The notes under the pieces: generated by a model
What the model was told of the DNA's origin: nothing
Seen by the model: the letters and a program-made list of their open reading frames with translations, nothing else
Databases searched by the model: none
Position numbers and translations under genes: made by a program
Source: CAWCKS01 sp963796195
Lineage (GTDB): Bacteria; Pseudomonadota; Alphaproteobacteria; Rhizobiales; Xanthobacteraceae
Assembly (NCBI GenBank): GCA_963796195.1
Contig: CAWCKS010000002.1
Span: 372,001-436,000 of the forward strand
DNA: 64,000 bases
Reading direction: 5' to 3'
Shown here: in pieces, positions 48,239 to 57,307 of the stretch
How positions within the stretch are numbered: the stretch's first letter is position 1
Layout of the letters: every line of letters begins with the position of its first letter

Positions 48239-49921
48239 ATGCCAGACGTTCGCTCGTTGCGGGATGCCAATTTCAAGGGGCTGTTCAGCGTTCGCGCCCG
48301 CCTTGTGGTGCTGGCGCTGATCATGGTGGTGCCGTTCATGGCCGACCGGGTTCGCGTGCTGGAGAGCTCGCGGGCAAGCCAGGCACGAGCGTTATCGGTG
48401 CAGCTCCTGAATTCGGCGCGCAGCAACGCCGAGGCGCAGCGCGAGATGATGTCCTCGATCGAAGCGCTGCTGAAGACGGCGGCCTATAGCGCGCGGATCG
48501 GCGCGTCATCAGGCCAGTTCTGCGCGATGATCCGCGCGAGCTTCAATGTCGACCTGCCGTGGATCACGAGCCTCGTGGTCGCCGGCGAGAACGGCAAGAT
48601 CATCTGCTCGACGTTGCCAAGCTATGACGGCCTCAACCTTGATGACCGTCCCTATTTCCAGAATGCGTTGCAGACGCATCAGATGGTGCTGTCGAGCTAC
48701 GTGCTAAGCCGGGCGACCGGACAGCCAGCGCTGCTCGCCGCCTATTCGGCACCGCCGGCACAAGGCGAACCACAGTTTGTCGTCGTCGCCGGCATCAGCC
48801 TGAAATGGATGACGCAGCTGATGAACGGCTTGCGCAATCGGCCCGGCGTCATCGCCAGTGTCATCGATGCGCAGGGCACCGTGCTCGCGCAGAGTGATGG
48901 TTCCGACACCATCGGCAAGCGCATCACCGACCCGTCGCTGTTCAATTTGCTGGCGTCCGAACAGTCCGGATCGGCCACGACCTCGGCGCCTGATGGCAGC
49001 CGTCGCGCCCTGTCATTTGCGCGCATTCCTGACACCGGTCTCAACCTGATCCTGAGTGTCGACGAGACGCGCATCGTCGGCGACATCGATCGCGACATCC
49101 GCAACGCCTATCTGCAGCTCGCGCTGGTCGCGATTGCCGTACTGTTCGGCGCCTGGATGCTGGGCGAGCGGCTGATCCTGCGGCCGATCCGCGTGCTCAC
49201 CACGATGGCGACACGTCTTGGCCAGGGCGATTTCTCGACCCGCTCCGACCGCACGACGATGCCGCCGGAATTTGCGCAGCTCGCCACCGAGCTGAATGTG
49301 ATGGCAAGCCAGCTCGGCGAGCGCGAACGCGAGCTGAGGGCCTCCAACAATCAGCTCTCGGTGCTGGCCTCGCTCGACGCCCTGTCCGGCCTTGCCAACC
49401 GGCGCGGCTTCGACAGCCGGCTCGGCTTCGAATGGGTGCGCGCCGAGCACTCCGGCCATTCGCTTGCGCTGATGATGATCGATATCGATCACTTCAAGCT
49501 GTTCAACGACACCTACGGCCATCTCGAGGGCGACGCCTGCCTGCGCCATGTCGGCGAGACGCTGGCCATGATCGCGGATCAGGTCACCGGCTTCGCCGCG
49601 CGCTATGGCGGCGAGGAGTTCAGCCTGATGATCCCCGCGATCAATTCGCATCGCGCGCGCGAGATCGGCGAAATGGTGCGCAAGGCGATCGAGCAGCTCA
49701 ACGTACCGAACCTGGCGGCGCCACTCGGCTACCTGACCGTCAGCGTTGGCATCGCGATCGGCGCACCTGCGCCCGATACGGACGCGAAGGCCCTCGTGGA
49801 AGCGGCCGACGCCGGCCTCTATGCCGCCAAACGCCGCGGCCGCAATCTGGTGGTCGAACACGACGCGATCCGCGCCGACGACTTGGCGACGCCGGTCCCC
49901 GTCGAGCGGTTGCGGGCGTAA
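48239..49921 (+). CDS. Diguanylate cyclase with periplasmic sensor, HAMP and GGDEF domains
   Basis: A 560-residue inner-membrane protein. It has a first membrane segment at about residues 20-38, a Cache-like periplasmic sensor (VDLPWITSLVVAGENGKIICST, DDRPYFQNAL), a second membrane segment near 288-308, HAMP (LILRPIRVLTTMATRLGQGDF), then GGDEF: MMIDIDHFKLFNDTYGH and RYGGEEFSLMIP. The active-site GGEEF is intact, so c-di-GMP synthesis is expected. The inhibitory RxxD I-site, five residues upstream, is replaced by QVTG. Confidence 0.92.
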   Translation: MPDVRSLRDANFKGLFSVRARLVVLALIMVVPFMADRVRVLESSRASQARALSVQLLNSARSNAEAQREMMSSIEALLKTAAYSARIGASSGQFCAMIRASFNVDLPWITSLVVAGENGKIICSTLPSYDGLNLDDRPYFQNALQTHQMVLSSYVLSRATGQPALLAAYSAPPAQGEPQFVVVAGISLKWMTQLMNGLRNRPGVIASVIDAQGTVLAQSDGSDTIGKRITDPSLFNLLASEQSGSATTSAPDGSRRALSFARIPDTGLNLILSVDETRIVGDIDRDIRNAYLQLALVAIAVLFGAWMLGERLILRPIRVLTTMATRLGQGDFSTRSDRTTMPPEFAQLATELNVMASQLGERERELRASNNQLSVLASLDALSGLANRRGFDSRLGFEWVRAEHSGHSLALMMIDIDHFKLFNDTYGHLEGDACLRHVGETLAMIADQVTGFAARYGGEEFSLMIPAINSHRAREIGEMVRKAIEQLNVPNLAAPLGYLTVSVGIAIGAPAPDTDAKALVEAADAGLYAAKRRGRNLVVEHDAIRADDLATPVPVERLRA

Positions 49922-49930
49922 GACGCTTGG

Positions 49931-49951
49931 CCGTCCCATTCGCGGGGACGA
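49931..49951. repeat. Single arm of a family D element
   Basis: CCGTCCCATTCGCGGGGACG resembles one arm of the family D palindromes (…CGCGGGGACGA). It lies after the diguanylate cyclase stop. Only one arm is seen, so it is a relic or chance match. Confidence 0.35.
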
Positions 49952-50037
49952 CTAAAACGCCCTAAATCATTGACCGATCGGGGCCTATATGGCCTAGTCC
50001 CGCGAATTTTCAGCCCTCGCGAACGACGCCGAATTCG

Positions 50038-52671
50038 ATGACATCAGAACGCTATAACCCCCGTGACGCCGAAGCGCGCTGGCAGCGCGCCTGGGACGAG
50101 CGCGGCATCTATTCGACCAGCAATTCGGACCCGAAGCCGAAATACTACGTGCTCGAGATGTTCCCCTATCCGTCGGGCCGCATCCATATGGGCCACGTCC
50201 GCAACTACGCGATGGGCGACGTGCTGGCCCGCTACAAGCGCGCCACCGGGTTCAACGTGCTGCATCCGATGGGCTGGGATGCGTTCGGCCTGCCCGCCGA
50301 AAACGCGGCGATGGCGAGCAATGTGCATCCCCGCGAGTGGACCTACCAGAACATCGCCACCATGAAGGGCCAGCTCAAGTCGATGGGCCTGTCGCTCGAC
50401 TGGACGCGCGAATTCGCGACCTGCGATCCCGCCTATTACAAGCATCAGCAGAAGATGTTTCTGGACTTTCTGCAGGCGGGCTTCGCCGAGCGCGAACATC
50501 GCAAGGTGAACTGGGATCCGGTCGACCAGACCGTGCTGGCGAACGAGCAGGTGATCGACGGCCGCGGCTGGCGCTCGGGCGCGGTGGTCGAGCAGCGCGA
50601 CATGCAGCAGTGGGTCTTCAAGATCACGAAGTACTCGCAGGATTTGCTCGATGCGATCGACACGCTGGACCGCTGGCCGGACAAGGTGCGCACCATGCAG
50701 CGCAACTGGATCGGCCGCTCCGAAGGCCTCCTGGTGCGCTTCGCGCTCGACCCGAACACGACGCCAAACCGCGAAAGCGAAGCAGAGATTTTTACAACGC
50801 GGCCGGACACCCTGTTCGGCGCAAAATTCATGGCGATCGCGCCGGATCATCCGCTCGCGGCCGAAGCGGCGAAGCGCAATTCGGCGCTGGCTGATTTCAT
50901 CGCCGAGTGCAAGCGCATGGGGACCGCGCAAGCTGCGATCGAGACCGCCGAGAAGCAGGGCTTCGATACCGGCATCAAGGCAATCCATCCGTTCGATCCG
51001 AACTGGAAGCTGCCGGTCTATGTCGCAAACTTCATTCTGATGGATTACGGCACCGGCGCGATCTTCGGCTGCCCGGCGCACGACCAGCGCGACCTCGACT
51101 TCGTCAACAAGTACGGGCTCGGCAACACGCCGGTGGTTTGCCCCGAAGGCCAGGATCCCAAGACATTCACGATCACCGACACCGCCTATGACGGCGACGG
51201 GCGGATGATCAACTCGCGCTTTCTCGACGGCATGACGGTGCCGGCGGCGAAGGAAGAGGTCGCCAGGCGCCTGGAGTCGACGCTGCTCGGCAACAAGCCG
51301 CAGGCGCAGCGGCAGGTCAATTTCCGCCTGCGCGACTGGGGTATCTCGCGTCAGCGCTATTGGGGCTGTCCGATCCCGGTTGTTCATTGCGACAGCTGCG
51401 GCACCGTGCCGGTGCCGGAGAAGGATCTGCCGGTGAAGCTGCCTGACGATGTCAGCTTCGACCGGCCCGGCAATCCGCTCGACCATCATCCGAGCTGGAA
51501 GCACGTTGCCTGCCCGCGCTGCGGCAAGCCGGCGCGACGCGAGACCGACACGATGGACACTTTCGTCGACTCATCGTGGTATTTCGCGCGCTTCACCGAT
51601 CCGTGGAACGAAAACGAGCCGACGACGCGGAGCGTGGTCGATCGCATGCTGCCGGTCGATCAGTACATCGGCGGTGTCGAGCACGCGATCCTGCACCTGC
51701 TCTACTCGCGCTTCTTCACCCGCGCGATGAAGCTGACGGGCCACGCCAACCTCGACGAGCCGTTCGCCGGCATGTTCACGCAGGGCATGGTGGTGCACGA
51801 GACCTATCGCGTCAGCGGCGTCTTCGTCGAGCCGGCGGAGGTCATGGTCGAGGCCGACGGCAATACGCGCAAGGCGAAGCTCATCGCGACCGGCGCACCA
51901 GTCGAGATCGGTCCGATCGAGAAGATGTCGAAGTCGAAGAAGAATGTCGTCGACCCCGACGACATCATCGCGACTTACGGTGCCGACACCGCGCGCTGGT
52001 TCATGCTGTCGGACTCGCCGCCCGATCGCGACGTGATCTGGAGCGAGGAAGGCGTGCGCGGTGCGACCCGCTTCGTGCAGCGGGTGTGGCGGATCGTAAA
52101 TGCGGCCGTGCCGCATCTGCCCGCCTCGGGTACGCCGGTGCCGAAGGACCACGCCAAGGCGACTGAACTGCGCGCGATCACCCATCATGCGATCAACGAC
52201 GTCGCCACCGGCATCGAGCGGCTGCGCTTCAATACCGCGATCGCCAAGCTCTACACCTTCGTCGGGACCTTGCAGGAGTTGGTCGACGACCCGGCAGCGA
52301 TGGTGGCGGTCCAGAAAGACCCGGCCTATGCGGCGGCACTCCGCGAAGCCTTTGACGTGCTGGCGAAGCTGATATCCCCCATGATGCCGCACCTGGCCGA
52401 GGAATGCTGGCGGGCGCTCGGCCATGGCGGCTTTGTCGCGACCGCGGAATGGCCTCAAATCGAACGCGATCTGCTGGTAGAAGACACCATGACGCTGCCG
52501 GTGCAGGTCAATGGCCGCAAACGGGCCGATCTGACCATCGGGCGGACCGCGTCGAATCCCGAGATTGAGGCTGCCGTTCTGTCCCTCGATGCGGTAAAAC
52601 GGGCGCTCGAGGGGAAGGCGCCGAAGAAGGTGATCATCGTTCCGCAGAGGATCGTGAATGTCGTGGGGTGA
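50038..52671 (+). CDS. leuS: Leucyl-tRNA synthetase
   Basis: An intact 877-residue class I synthetase. The HIGH-type motif is in MFPYPSGRIHMGHVRNYAMGD and the KMSKS loop in KMSKSKKNVVDPDDII. The CP1 editing domain contains TTRPDTLFGAKFMA and the GCPAHDQRD block that hydrolyses mischarged tRNA. A zinc-ribbon-like CDSCGTVPV...CPRCGKPA region is present. Length is normal; its last 14 bases overlap lptE. Confidence 0.97.
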   Translation: MTSERYNPRDAEARWQRAWDERGIYSTSNSDPKPKYYVLEMFPYPSGRIHMGHVRNYAMGDVLARYKRATGFNVLHPMGWDAFGLPAENAAMASNVHPREWTYQNIATMKGQLKSMGLSLDWTREFATCDPAYYKHQQKMFLDFLQAGFAEREHRKVNWDPVDQTVLANEQVIDGRGWRSGAVVEQRDMQQWVFKITKYSQDLLDAIDTLDRWPDKVRTMQRNWIGRSEGLLVRFALDPNTTPNRESEAEIFTTRPDTLFGAKFMAIAPDHPLAAEAAKRNSALADFIAECKRMGTAQAAIETAEKQGFDTGIKAIHPFDPNWKLPVYVANFILMDYGTGAIFGCPAHDQRDLDFVNKYGLGNTPVVCPEGQDPKTFTITDTAYDGDGRMINSRFLDGMTVPAAKEEVARRLESTLLGNKPQAQRQVNFRLRDWGISRQRYWGCPIPVVHCDSCGTVPVPEKDLPVKLPDDVSFDRPGNPLDHHPSWKHVACPRCGKPARRETDTMDTFVDSSWYFARFTDPWNENEPTTRSVVDRMLPVDQYIGGVEHAILHLLYSRFFTRAMKLTGHANLDEPFAGMFTQGMVVHETYRVSGVFVEPAEVMVEADGNTRKAKLIATGAPVEIGPIEKMSKSKKNVVDPDDIIATYGADTARWFMLSDSPPDRDVIWSEEGVRGATRFVQRVWRIVNAAVPHLPASGTPVPKDHAKATELRAITHHAINDVATGIERLRFNTAIAKLYTFVGTLQELVDDPAAMVAVQKDPAYAAALREAFDVLAKLISPMMPHLAEECWRALGHGGFVATAEWPQIERDLLVEDTMTLPVQVNGRKRADLTIGRTASNPEIEAAVLSLDAVKRALEGKAPKKVIIVPQRIVNVVG

Positions 52672-53212
52672 ACGGCGGGGGATTGCCGTCCGGTTGTTGG
52701 TGGTCTGTGCGCTGGGGGCGCTGCTCGGCGGCTGCTTCCAGCCAATGTATGCCGAGAACAGCATTCCCGGCAGCCCGGCGCTTCACGACAAGCTCGCGGC
52801 GATTGAGCTGCCGGGCGTCAAGGTCAGCAAACCAGCCGACGTCCGCCTTGCCGTCGCCGTGAAGAACGCACTGGCGTTCAACTTCTACGGCGCCGCGACC
52901 GGCGACTCGCCAACCCACCGGCTCGAAGTGAACCTGAGCACGACGGCGCTCTCGATCATCGTCGACAACACCAGCGGCCGGCCCGATATCCAGGACTACG
53001 GCATCGACGCGTCCTACACGCTGCGCGAGATCGCAACCGGCAAGGCCGTAGTCTCGGGCCAGACTTTCTCACGCGTGTCGTTCGACATCCCCGGCCAGGA
53101 ACAGCGCTTCGCGCGCGCCCGCGCGTTGCGTGATGCCGAGGACCGCGCCACCCAGCAGATTGCCGACAACATCAGCCGACGGCTGGCGTCGTATTTCGTT
53201 GCAGGAAGCTGA
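52658..53212 (+). CDS. lptE: LPS-assembly lipoprotein LptE
   Basis: A 184-residue lipoprotein: signal sequence and lipobox LGALLGGC (lipidated cysteine near residue 27), then the LptE fold with LAVAVKNALAFNFYG, HRLEVNLSTTALSIIVDN and RRLASYFVAGS. It plugs the LptD barrel that inserts LPS in the outer membrane. The ATG overlaps the end of leuS, a conserved leuS-lptE-holA order that supports the call despite low sequence conservation. Confidence 0.9.
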   Translation: MSWGERRGIAVRLLVVCALGALLGGCFQPMYAENSIPGSPALHDKLAAIELPGVKVSKPADVRLAVAVKNALAFNFYGAATGDSPTHRLEVNLSTTALSIIVDNTSGRPDIQDYGIDASYTLREIATGKAVVSGQTFSRVSFDIPGQEQRFARARALRDAEDRATQQIADNISRRLASYFVAGS

Positions 53213-53226
53213 GTTCTAGTTCCGTT

Positions 53227-53333
53227 CATTCCCGCGAAAGCGGGGATCCAGCTGTTTCGAAAAATGGCCGCTCGCGGTGATGTTGGTTGTTTGGCAAAAA
53301 CTGGGTCCCCGCTTCCGCGGGGACGAACGGTGA
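53227..53333. repeat. Dispersed palindromic element, family D (copy)
   Basis: CATTCCCGCGAAAGCGGGGA forms a hairpin at the left; TGGGTCCCCGCTTCCGCGGGG forms one at the right, and GATCCAG / CTGGGTC pair between them. It separates lptE from holA, which otherwise would be adjacent. Confidence 0.72.
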
Positions 53334-53372
53334 TGAGCGCCTGCACCTCGGGCACCATGGCCTAGCCGCGCC

Positions 53373-54401
53373 ATGGTCGCCCTTTCCGCCCGCGAAATTG
53401 ACAGCTTCATCGCGAAGCCCGACGCGAATCGTCCGATCATTCTGGTGTTCGGCGCCGACGCCGGCCTGGTGCGCGAGCGCGCCGATGCGCTGATCGCGTC
53501 CGCGGTCGACGACGTCAACGATCCCTTCGCGCTGGTGCGGCTCGATGGCGACGAGCTCGCCAACGAGCCGTCGCGGCTGGTTGATGAGGCGATGACGATC
53601 CCGCTGTTCGGCGGGCGGCGCGCTATCCGCGTCAAGGCTGGCGGGCGCAGCTTCGCCAGCGGCGTCGAAACGCTGCTCGCCGATCCGCCGCCGGGCTGCC
53701 GCATCGTGATCGAGGCCGGCGAGCTCAGGCGCGACGCGCCGTTGCGGGCGTTGTGCGAGAAAGCAAAGACCGCGGCGGTGATCGCCTGCTACCCGGACGG
53801 CGTGCGTGAACTGAACAAGCTCATCGACGACGAGCTGCGCGCCGCGAACCTGAAGATCACGCAGGACGCGCGCGAAGAATTGCTTGCCCTGATCGGCGGC
53901 GATCGCCAGGCCTCGCGCAACGAGATTGCCAAACTCGTGCTGTATGCCCGCGGCAAGGACGAGGTCACGCTCGACGACGTGCGGGCCATCATGTCGGACG
54001 CCTCGGCGCTTGCGATCGATCCGATCATCGACGGCGCGTTCGCGGGCAAATCGGCCGACGTCGAGACCGCGTTCAGCAAGGCGATTGCCGCCGACACCTC
54101 GGTCGGCAGCATCATGTTCGCGGCGCAGCGCCAGGCGGCGCTGCTGCACAAGGCGCGGCTTGCGGTCGAGGAGGGTCAGCCAGTCGAGACGGTGGTCGAG
54201 CGCCAGATGCGGCTGCATTTCTCCCGCCGCGCCGACGTGCTGACCGCGCTGCGCAACCTCAACTCGGAGCGGCTCGCGCAGTTCATGAAGATGCTGGCGG
54301 ACGCGAATTTCGAGATGCGTCTACGGCCCGCACTGTCCGATGCGATCGCACAGCGGGTGCTGACGCTGGTGGCGTTCAAGCGAAGACAGAGGGGACGATG
54401 A
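53373..54401 (+). CDS. holA: DNA polymerase III delta subunit
   Basis: A 342-residue clamp-loader subunit that opens the beta sliding clamp. IILVFGADAGLVRERADALI, FALVRLDGDELANEPSRLVDEA, RRAIRVKAGGRSFASGVETLL and LLALIGGDRQASRNEIAKLVLYA are the usual blocks. Length is standard. It is convergent with parB. Confidence 0.94.
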   Translation: MVALSAREIDSFIAKPDANRPIILVFGADAGLVRERADALIASAVDDVNDPFALVRLDGDELANEPSRLVDEAMTIPLFGGRRAIRVKAGGRSFASGVETLLADPPPGCRIVIEAGELRRDAPLRALCEKAKTAAVIACYPDGVRELNKLIDDELRAANLKITQDAREELLALIGGDRQASRNEIAKLVLYARGKDEVTLDDVRAIMSDASALAIDPIIDGAFAGKSADVETAFSKAIAADTSVGSIMFAAQRQAALLHKARLAVEEGQPVETVVERQMRLHFSRRADVLTALRNLNSERLAQFMKMLADANFEMRLRPALSDAIAQRVLTLVAFKRRQRGR

Positions 54402-54552
54402 CGCCTGACCCTCATCCTGAGGAGCGTGCTATAGCAGCGCGTCCGCGAAGGAGTGGGGCCCGACGCCATGGCCTCATGGCGAGACGGCCTATCAGCCGCC
54501 TAACGCATAAGATCTAAGGCATTCGCGCAGGCTCAACCCGATCCGACAGCTA

Positions 54553-55449
54553 CTACGGCACGATGTTGCCGCGCGCGCTGCCGAGCCGCCGCAAAATATC
54601 GTCGAGCTGCTCGAGATTTGAGTAGCGGATGTGCATGGTGCCGCCGGCGTTGCGATGATCGATGCTGACGGCGAGGCCCAGGATATCACTGACGCGGCGC
54701 TCGAGCGCGAGCGTGTCGGGATCTTTTTCAGCTTTCCCGGCGCGTGCCTTCTGCGGCTGCCGTGTCGGCACGCCCTTCTCATGCGCGAGCTGCTCGGTCT
54801 GGCGGACGCTGAGGCCTTCGCTGACGACACGCTTGGCAAGCCCCGACGCATCATCGGCCGAGATCAGCGCACGCGCGTGGCCGGCGGACAATTTGCCCGA
54901 ACCGATCAGGTCCTGCACATCTTCGGGCAGCTTGGTGAGCCGCATGGTATTGGCGATATGGCTGCGGCTCTTGCCGACCACCTTGGCGATCTCATCCGCC
55001 GTGCGTTTGAATTCGTCGGCGAGAGCGTGATAGCCCCTTGCCTCCTCGATCGCGTTCAGGTCTTCACGCTGCACGTTCTCGATGATCATGATTTCGAGCG
55101 CGTCGGTGTCCGACACCTCGACCGGGACGATCGGCACCTCGTGCAAACCGGCGCGTTGCGCCGCGCGCCAGCGCCGCTCGCCGGCGACGATCTCGAACTG
55201 ATCGGCGGCGCCGCGCAACGAGCGCGCCACGATTGGCTGGATGATGCCGTGTTCCTTGATCGAAGCCGCAAGCTCGTCGAGCTCGGCATCGGCAAACGTC
55301 TTGCGCGGGTTGCGCGGGTTGGGCTTCAGGAACTCGATCGGCACCTTGCGCTGCGCTCGCGGCCGCTCGACCTTGGCCGCCTCGCCGCCGACATCCCCGA
55401 TCAGGCTTGCAAGACCCCGGCCCAGACGCGAACGGGTTTCGTCCGCCAT
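54553..55449 (-). CDS. parB: Chromosome partitioning protein ParB
   Basis: About 298 residues from the ATG at 55449 (MADETRSRLGRGLASLIGD). It binds parS, uses CTP to slide along DNA, and is moved by ParA. The CTP-binding motifs are in EHGIIQPIVAR and VAGERRWRAAQRAGL (GERR), followed by IIENVQREDLNAIEEARGYHAL. The helix-turn-helix is EIAKVVGKSRSHIANTMRL, and a C-terminal dimer domain ends the protein. It lies beside parA and about 1.6-3.8 kb from three parS sites. Confidence 0.96.
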   Translation of the reverse strand: MADETRSRLGRGLASLIGDVGGEAAKVERPRAQRKVPIEFLKPNPRNPRKTFADAELDELAASIKEHGIIQPIVARSLRGAADQFEIVAGERRWRAAQRAGLHEVPIVPVEVSDTDALEIMIIENVQREDLNAIEEARGYHALADEFKRTADEIAKVVGKSRSHIANTMRLTKLPEDVQDLIGSGKLSAGHARALISADDASGLAKRVVSEGLSVRQTEQLAHEKGVPTRQPQKARAGKAEKDPDTLALERRVSDILGLAVSIDHRNAGGTMHIRYSNLEQLDDILRRLGSARGNIVP

Positions 55450-55512
55450 CGACATCTCCTCCGCACTCACCGCGACCCACGCTCCGTTGTTACCAATTCA
55501 AATTCTTCCTCT

Positions 55513-55610
55513 GTCATCGCCCGGCTTGACCGGGCGATCCAGTACTCACTGTCGCTGCTTCATCGCAACAAATGCGACACGTACTGGATGCCCGCTTAAG
55601 CGGGCATGAC
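55513..55610. repeat. Dispersed palindromic element, family C (complete copy)
   Basis: GTCATCGCCCGGCTTGACCG and GGCGATCCAGTACTC on the left; GTACTGGATGCCCGC and TTAAGCGGGCATGAC on the right. It fills most of the parA-parB gap, so parA and parB may not be transcribed as a tight pair. The related copy at 1554 lacks the left arm. Confidence 0.78.
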
Positions 55611-55622
55611 AGATCATTCTCG

Positions 55623-56490
55623 CTACGACGCGGCCTTCAGTTCGCGCTCGCGCTGGATCACTTCGGTCGCGAGCTTCAGATACGCTTCGCTGCCAACGCA
55701 CTTGAGATCGTAGACCAGCACCGGCTTGCCATAGGACGGAGCTTCCGAGATGCGCACGTTGCGCGGGATCATGGTGTCGTAGACTTTCTTGCCCATGAAC
55801 TGGCGCACGTCAGCAACGACCTGGTTCGACAGGTTGTTGCGCGAGTTGAACATCGTCAGCACGATGCCGTGGATCGAGAGATTTGGATTGAGCGTCGAGC
55901 GCACCTGCTCGACGGTCTGCAACAGCTGCGATAGGCCTTCGAGCGCAAAGAACTCGCACTGCAGCGGCACCAGGATCGCATCCGACGCCGCCATCGCGTT
56001 GACCGTCAGCAGATTGAGCGACGGCGGGCAATCGATCAGCACGTAGGTGTAGTCGCCATCGGGCGCCGGCCCGCCGTTGAGACGCGCGAGCGCATCGCGC
56101 AGGCGGAACGCGCGATCGCGCGTAGAGCCAAGCTCGAGCTCGAGGCCGGAGAGATCCATCGTCGATGGCGCGATATGCAGCCGCGGCACCGCGGTCGGCA
56201 GGATCGCTTCGCGCAAAGAAACTTCGCCGATCAGCACGTCGTAGGTCGACGATTTGCGGCTGGCGCGGTCGATGCCGAGGCCGGTCGAGGCGTTGCCTTG
56301 CGGATCGAGGTCGATGATCAGTACCCGCTCGCCGGTTGCGGCGAGCGCGGTGCCGAGATTGATCGCGGTCGTGGTCTTGCCGACGCCGCCCTTCTGGTTG
56401 GCGAGCGAGAGGACGCGCGGATGGGCCGCGAGCGCGGGGGGACCCGTCCCCGCTATCTGATTGATTGTCTTTAAGAATGTCGTCCGACAT
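55623..56490 (-). CDS. parA: Chromosome partitioning ATPase ParA (frameshifted)
   Basis: After correction about 288 residues. It is a deviant-Walker ATPase: LANQKGGVGKTTTAINLGTAL (Walker A'), VLIIDLDPQGNASTGLGI, YVLIDCPPSLNLLTVNA and the C-terminal GKPVLVYDLKCVGSEAYLKL. One extra base in the six-G run at 56436-56441 (six C on the coding strand) breaks the frame at residue 19, before PALAAHPRVLSLANQ. Without correction the only long piece starts after the Walker A motif and would be inactive. Loss is implausible for this segregation ATPase. Confidence 0.93.
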
Positions 56491-56507
56491 GGGGGGTTTT
56501 GCGACTG

Positions 56508-57209
56508 CTAGGTTGCGGTATCATAATGCCGTTCGGCCGCGGTGATCTCGACGATGAAACTCCCGGGGCTGGTCAGGCTCAGGTGCAGGCGATGTTTGAG
56601 TTTCCAATATCTGGTAGCTTCGGTCAACTCGGCCTCTACATCTTGGCCCTTGAGAAACAGGGCCGTGGCGCCGCGCGCGATCAGCGGGGCGCTCAAGTCC
56701 ACCAGCACCTTAAGCGGAGCAACCGCCCGTGCCGTGATGTAATCGGCGGGCGCGGAAAAGCTATCCACAAAATCTGCGATTTCGGTCGGATGCACGACAC
56801 CGGGCGCGCCGGTGACGCGCAGCGCTTCGCGCAGGAAGGCGGCTTTCTTGCCGTTACGCTCGATCAGATGCATCTCGCCATCGACACTCGACAGCGCGCA
56901 GGCGACGACGATGCCGGGGAAACCACCGCCGCTGCCGAGATCGATCCAGGTGCCGATGTGTGGCGCGATCGAGAACAGCTGCAGGGAATCGGCGATGTGG
57001 CGCGTCCAGAGCTGCGGCAGCGTCGATGGCGCGACCAGGTTGGTCTTGGCCTGCCATTGCAAGAGCAACGCGACGAAGGCGTCGAGGCGCTCGATCGTTT
57101 CACGTGAAACAGGCACGAGGCGAAGCGCGGCGGCCTTGTCGCGCGCGAGGGCGGCGGTGAGGTCGAGGAGGATTGGGGTTCTTGCCGAGGCATACGGCTC
57201 GTCGGTCAC
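56508..57209 (-). CDS. rsmG: 16S rRNA (guanine-527 N7)-methyltransferase
   Basis: A 233-residue Rossmann methyltransferase. The SAM motif is WIDLGSGGGFPGIVVACAL, preceded by LLLQWQAKTNLVAPSTL and WTRHIADSLQL, and followed by HLIERNGKKAAFLREALR and ITARAVAPLKVL. A parS site lies in its N-terminal coding region and is read as VSRETI. It is encoded just after mnmG on the minus strand, with parA next. Confidence 0.95.
   Translation of the reverse strand: MTDEPYASARTPILLDLTAALARDKAAALRLVPVSRETIERLDAFVALLLQWQAKTNLVAPSTLPQLWTRHIADSLQLFSIAPHIGTWIDLGSGGGFPGIVVACALSSVDGEMHLIERNGKKAAFLREALRVTGAPGVVHPTEIADFVDSFSAPADYITARAVAPLKVLVDLSAPLIARGATALFLKGQDVEAELTEATRYWKLKHRLHLSLTSPGSFIVEITAAERHYDTAT
57096..57111. 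promoter_or_regulatory. parS: parS centromere site 1 (inside rsmG)
   Basis: CGTTTCACGTGAAACA has the perfect 14-base palindrome GTTTCACGTGAAAC of the bacterial parS consensus, with one outer mismatch. On the coding (minus) strand it specifies the VSRET peptide of RsmG. Confidence 0.93.
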
Positions 57210-57307
57210 TTCGTCATTGCCGGCGAAGTCGAGGCAATCCAGCCCGACGGAAGACCTGGATAGCTTGGTCGGCCGAGGTCAAGCCTCGCAATGAACGAGG
57301 TGAAGCG

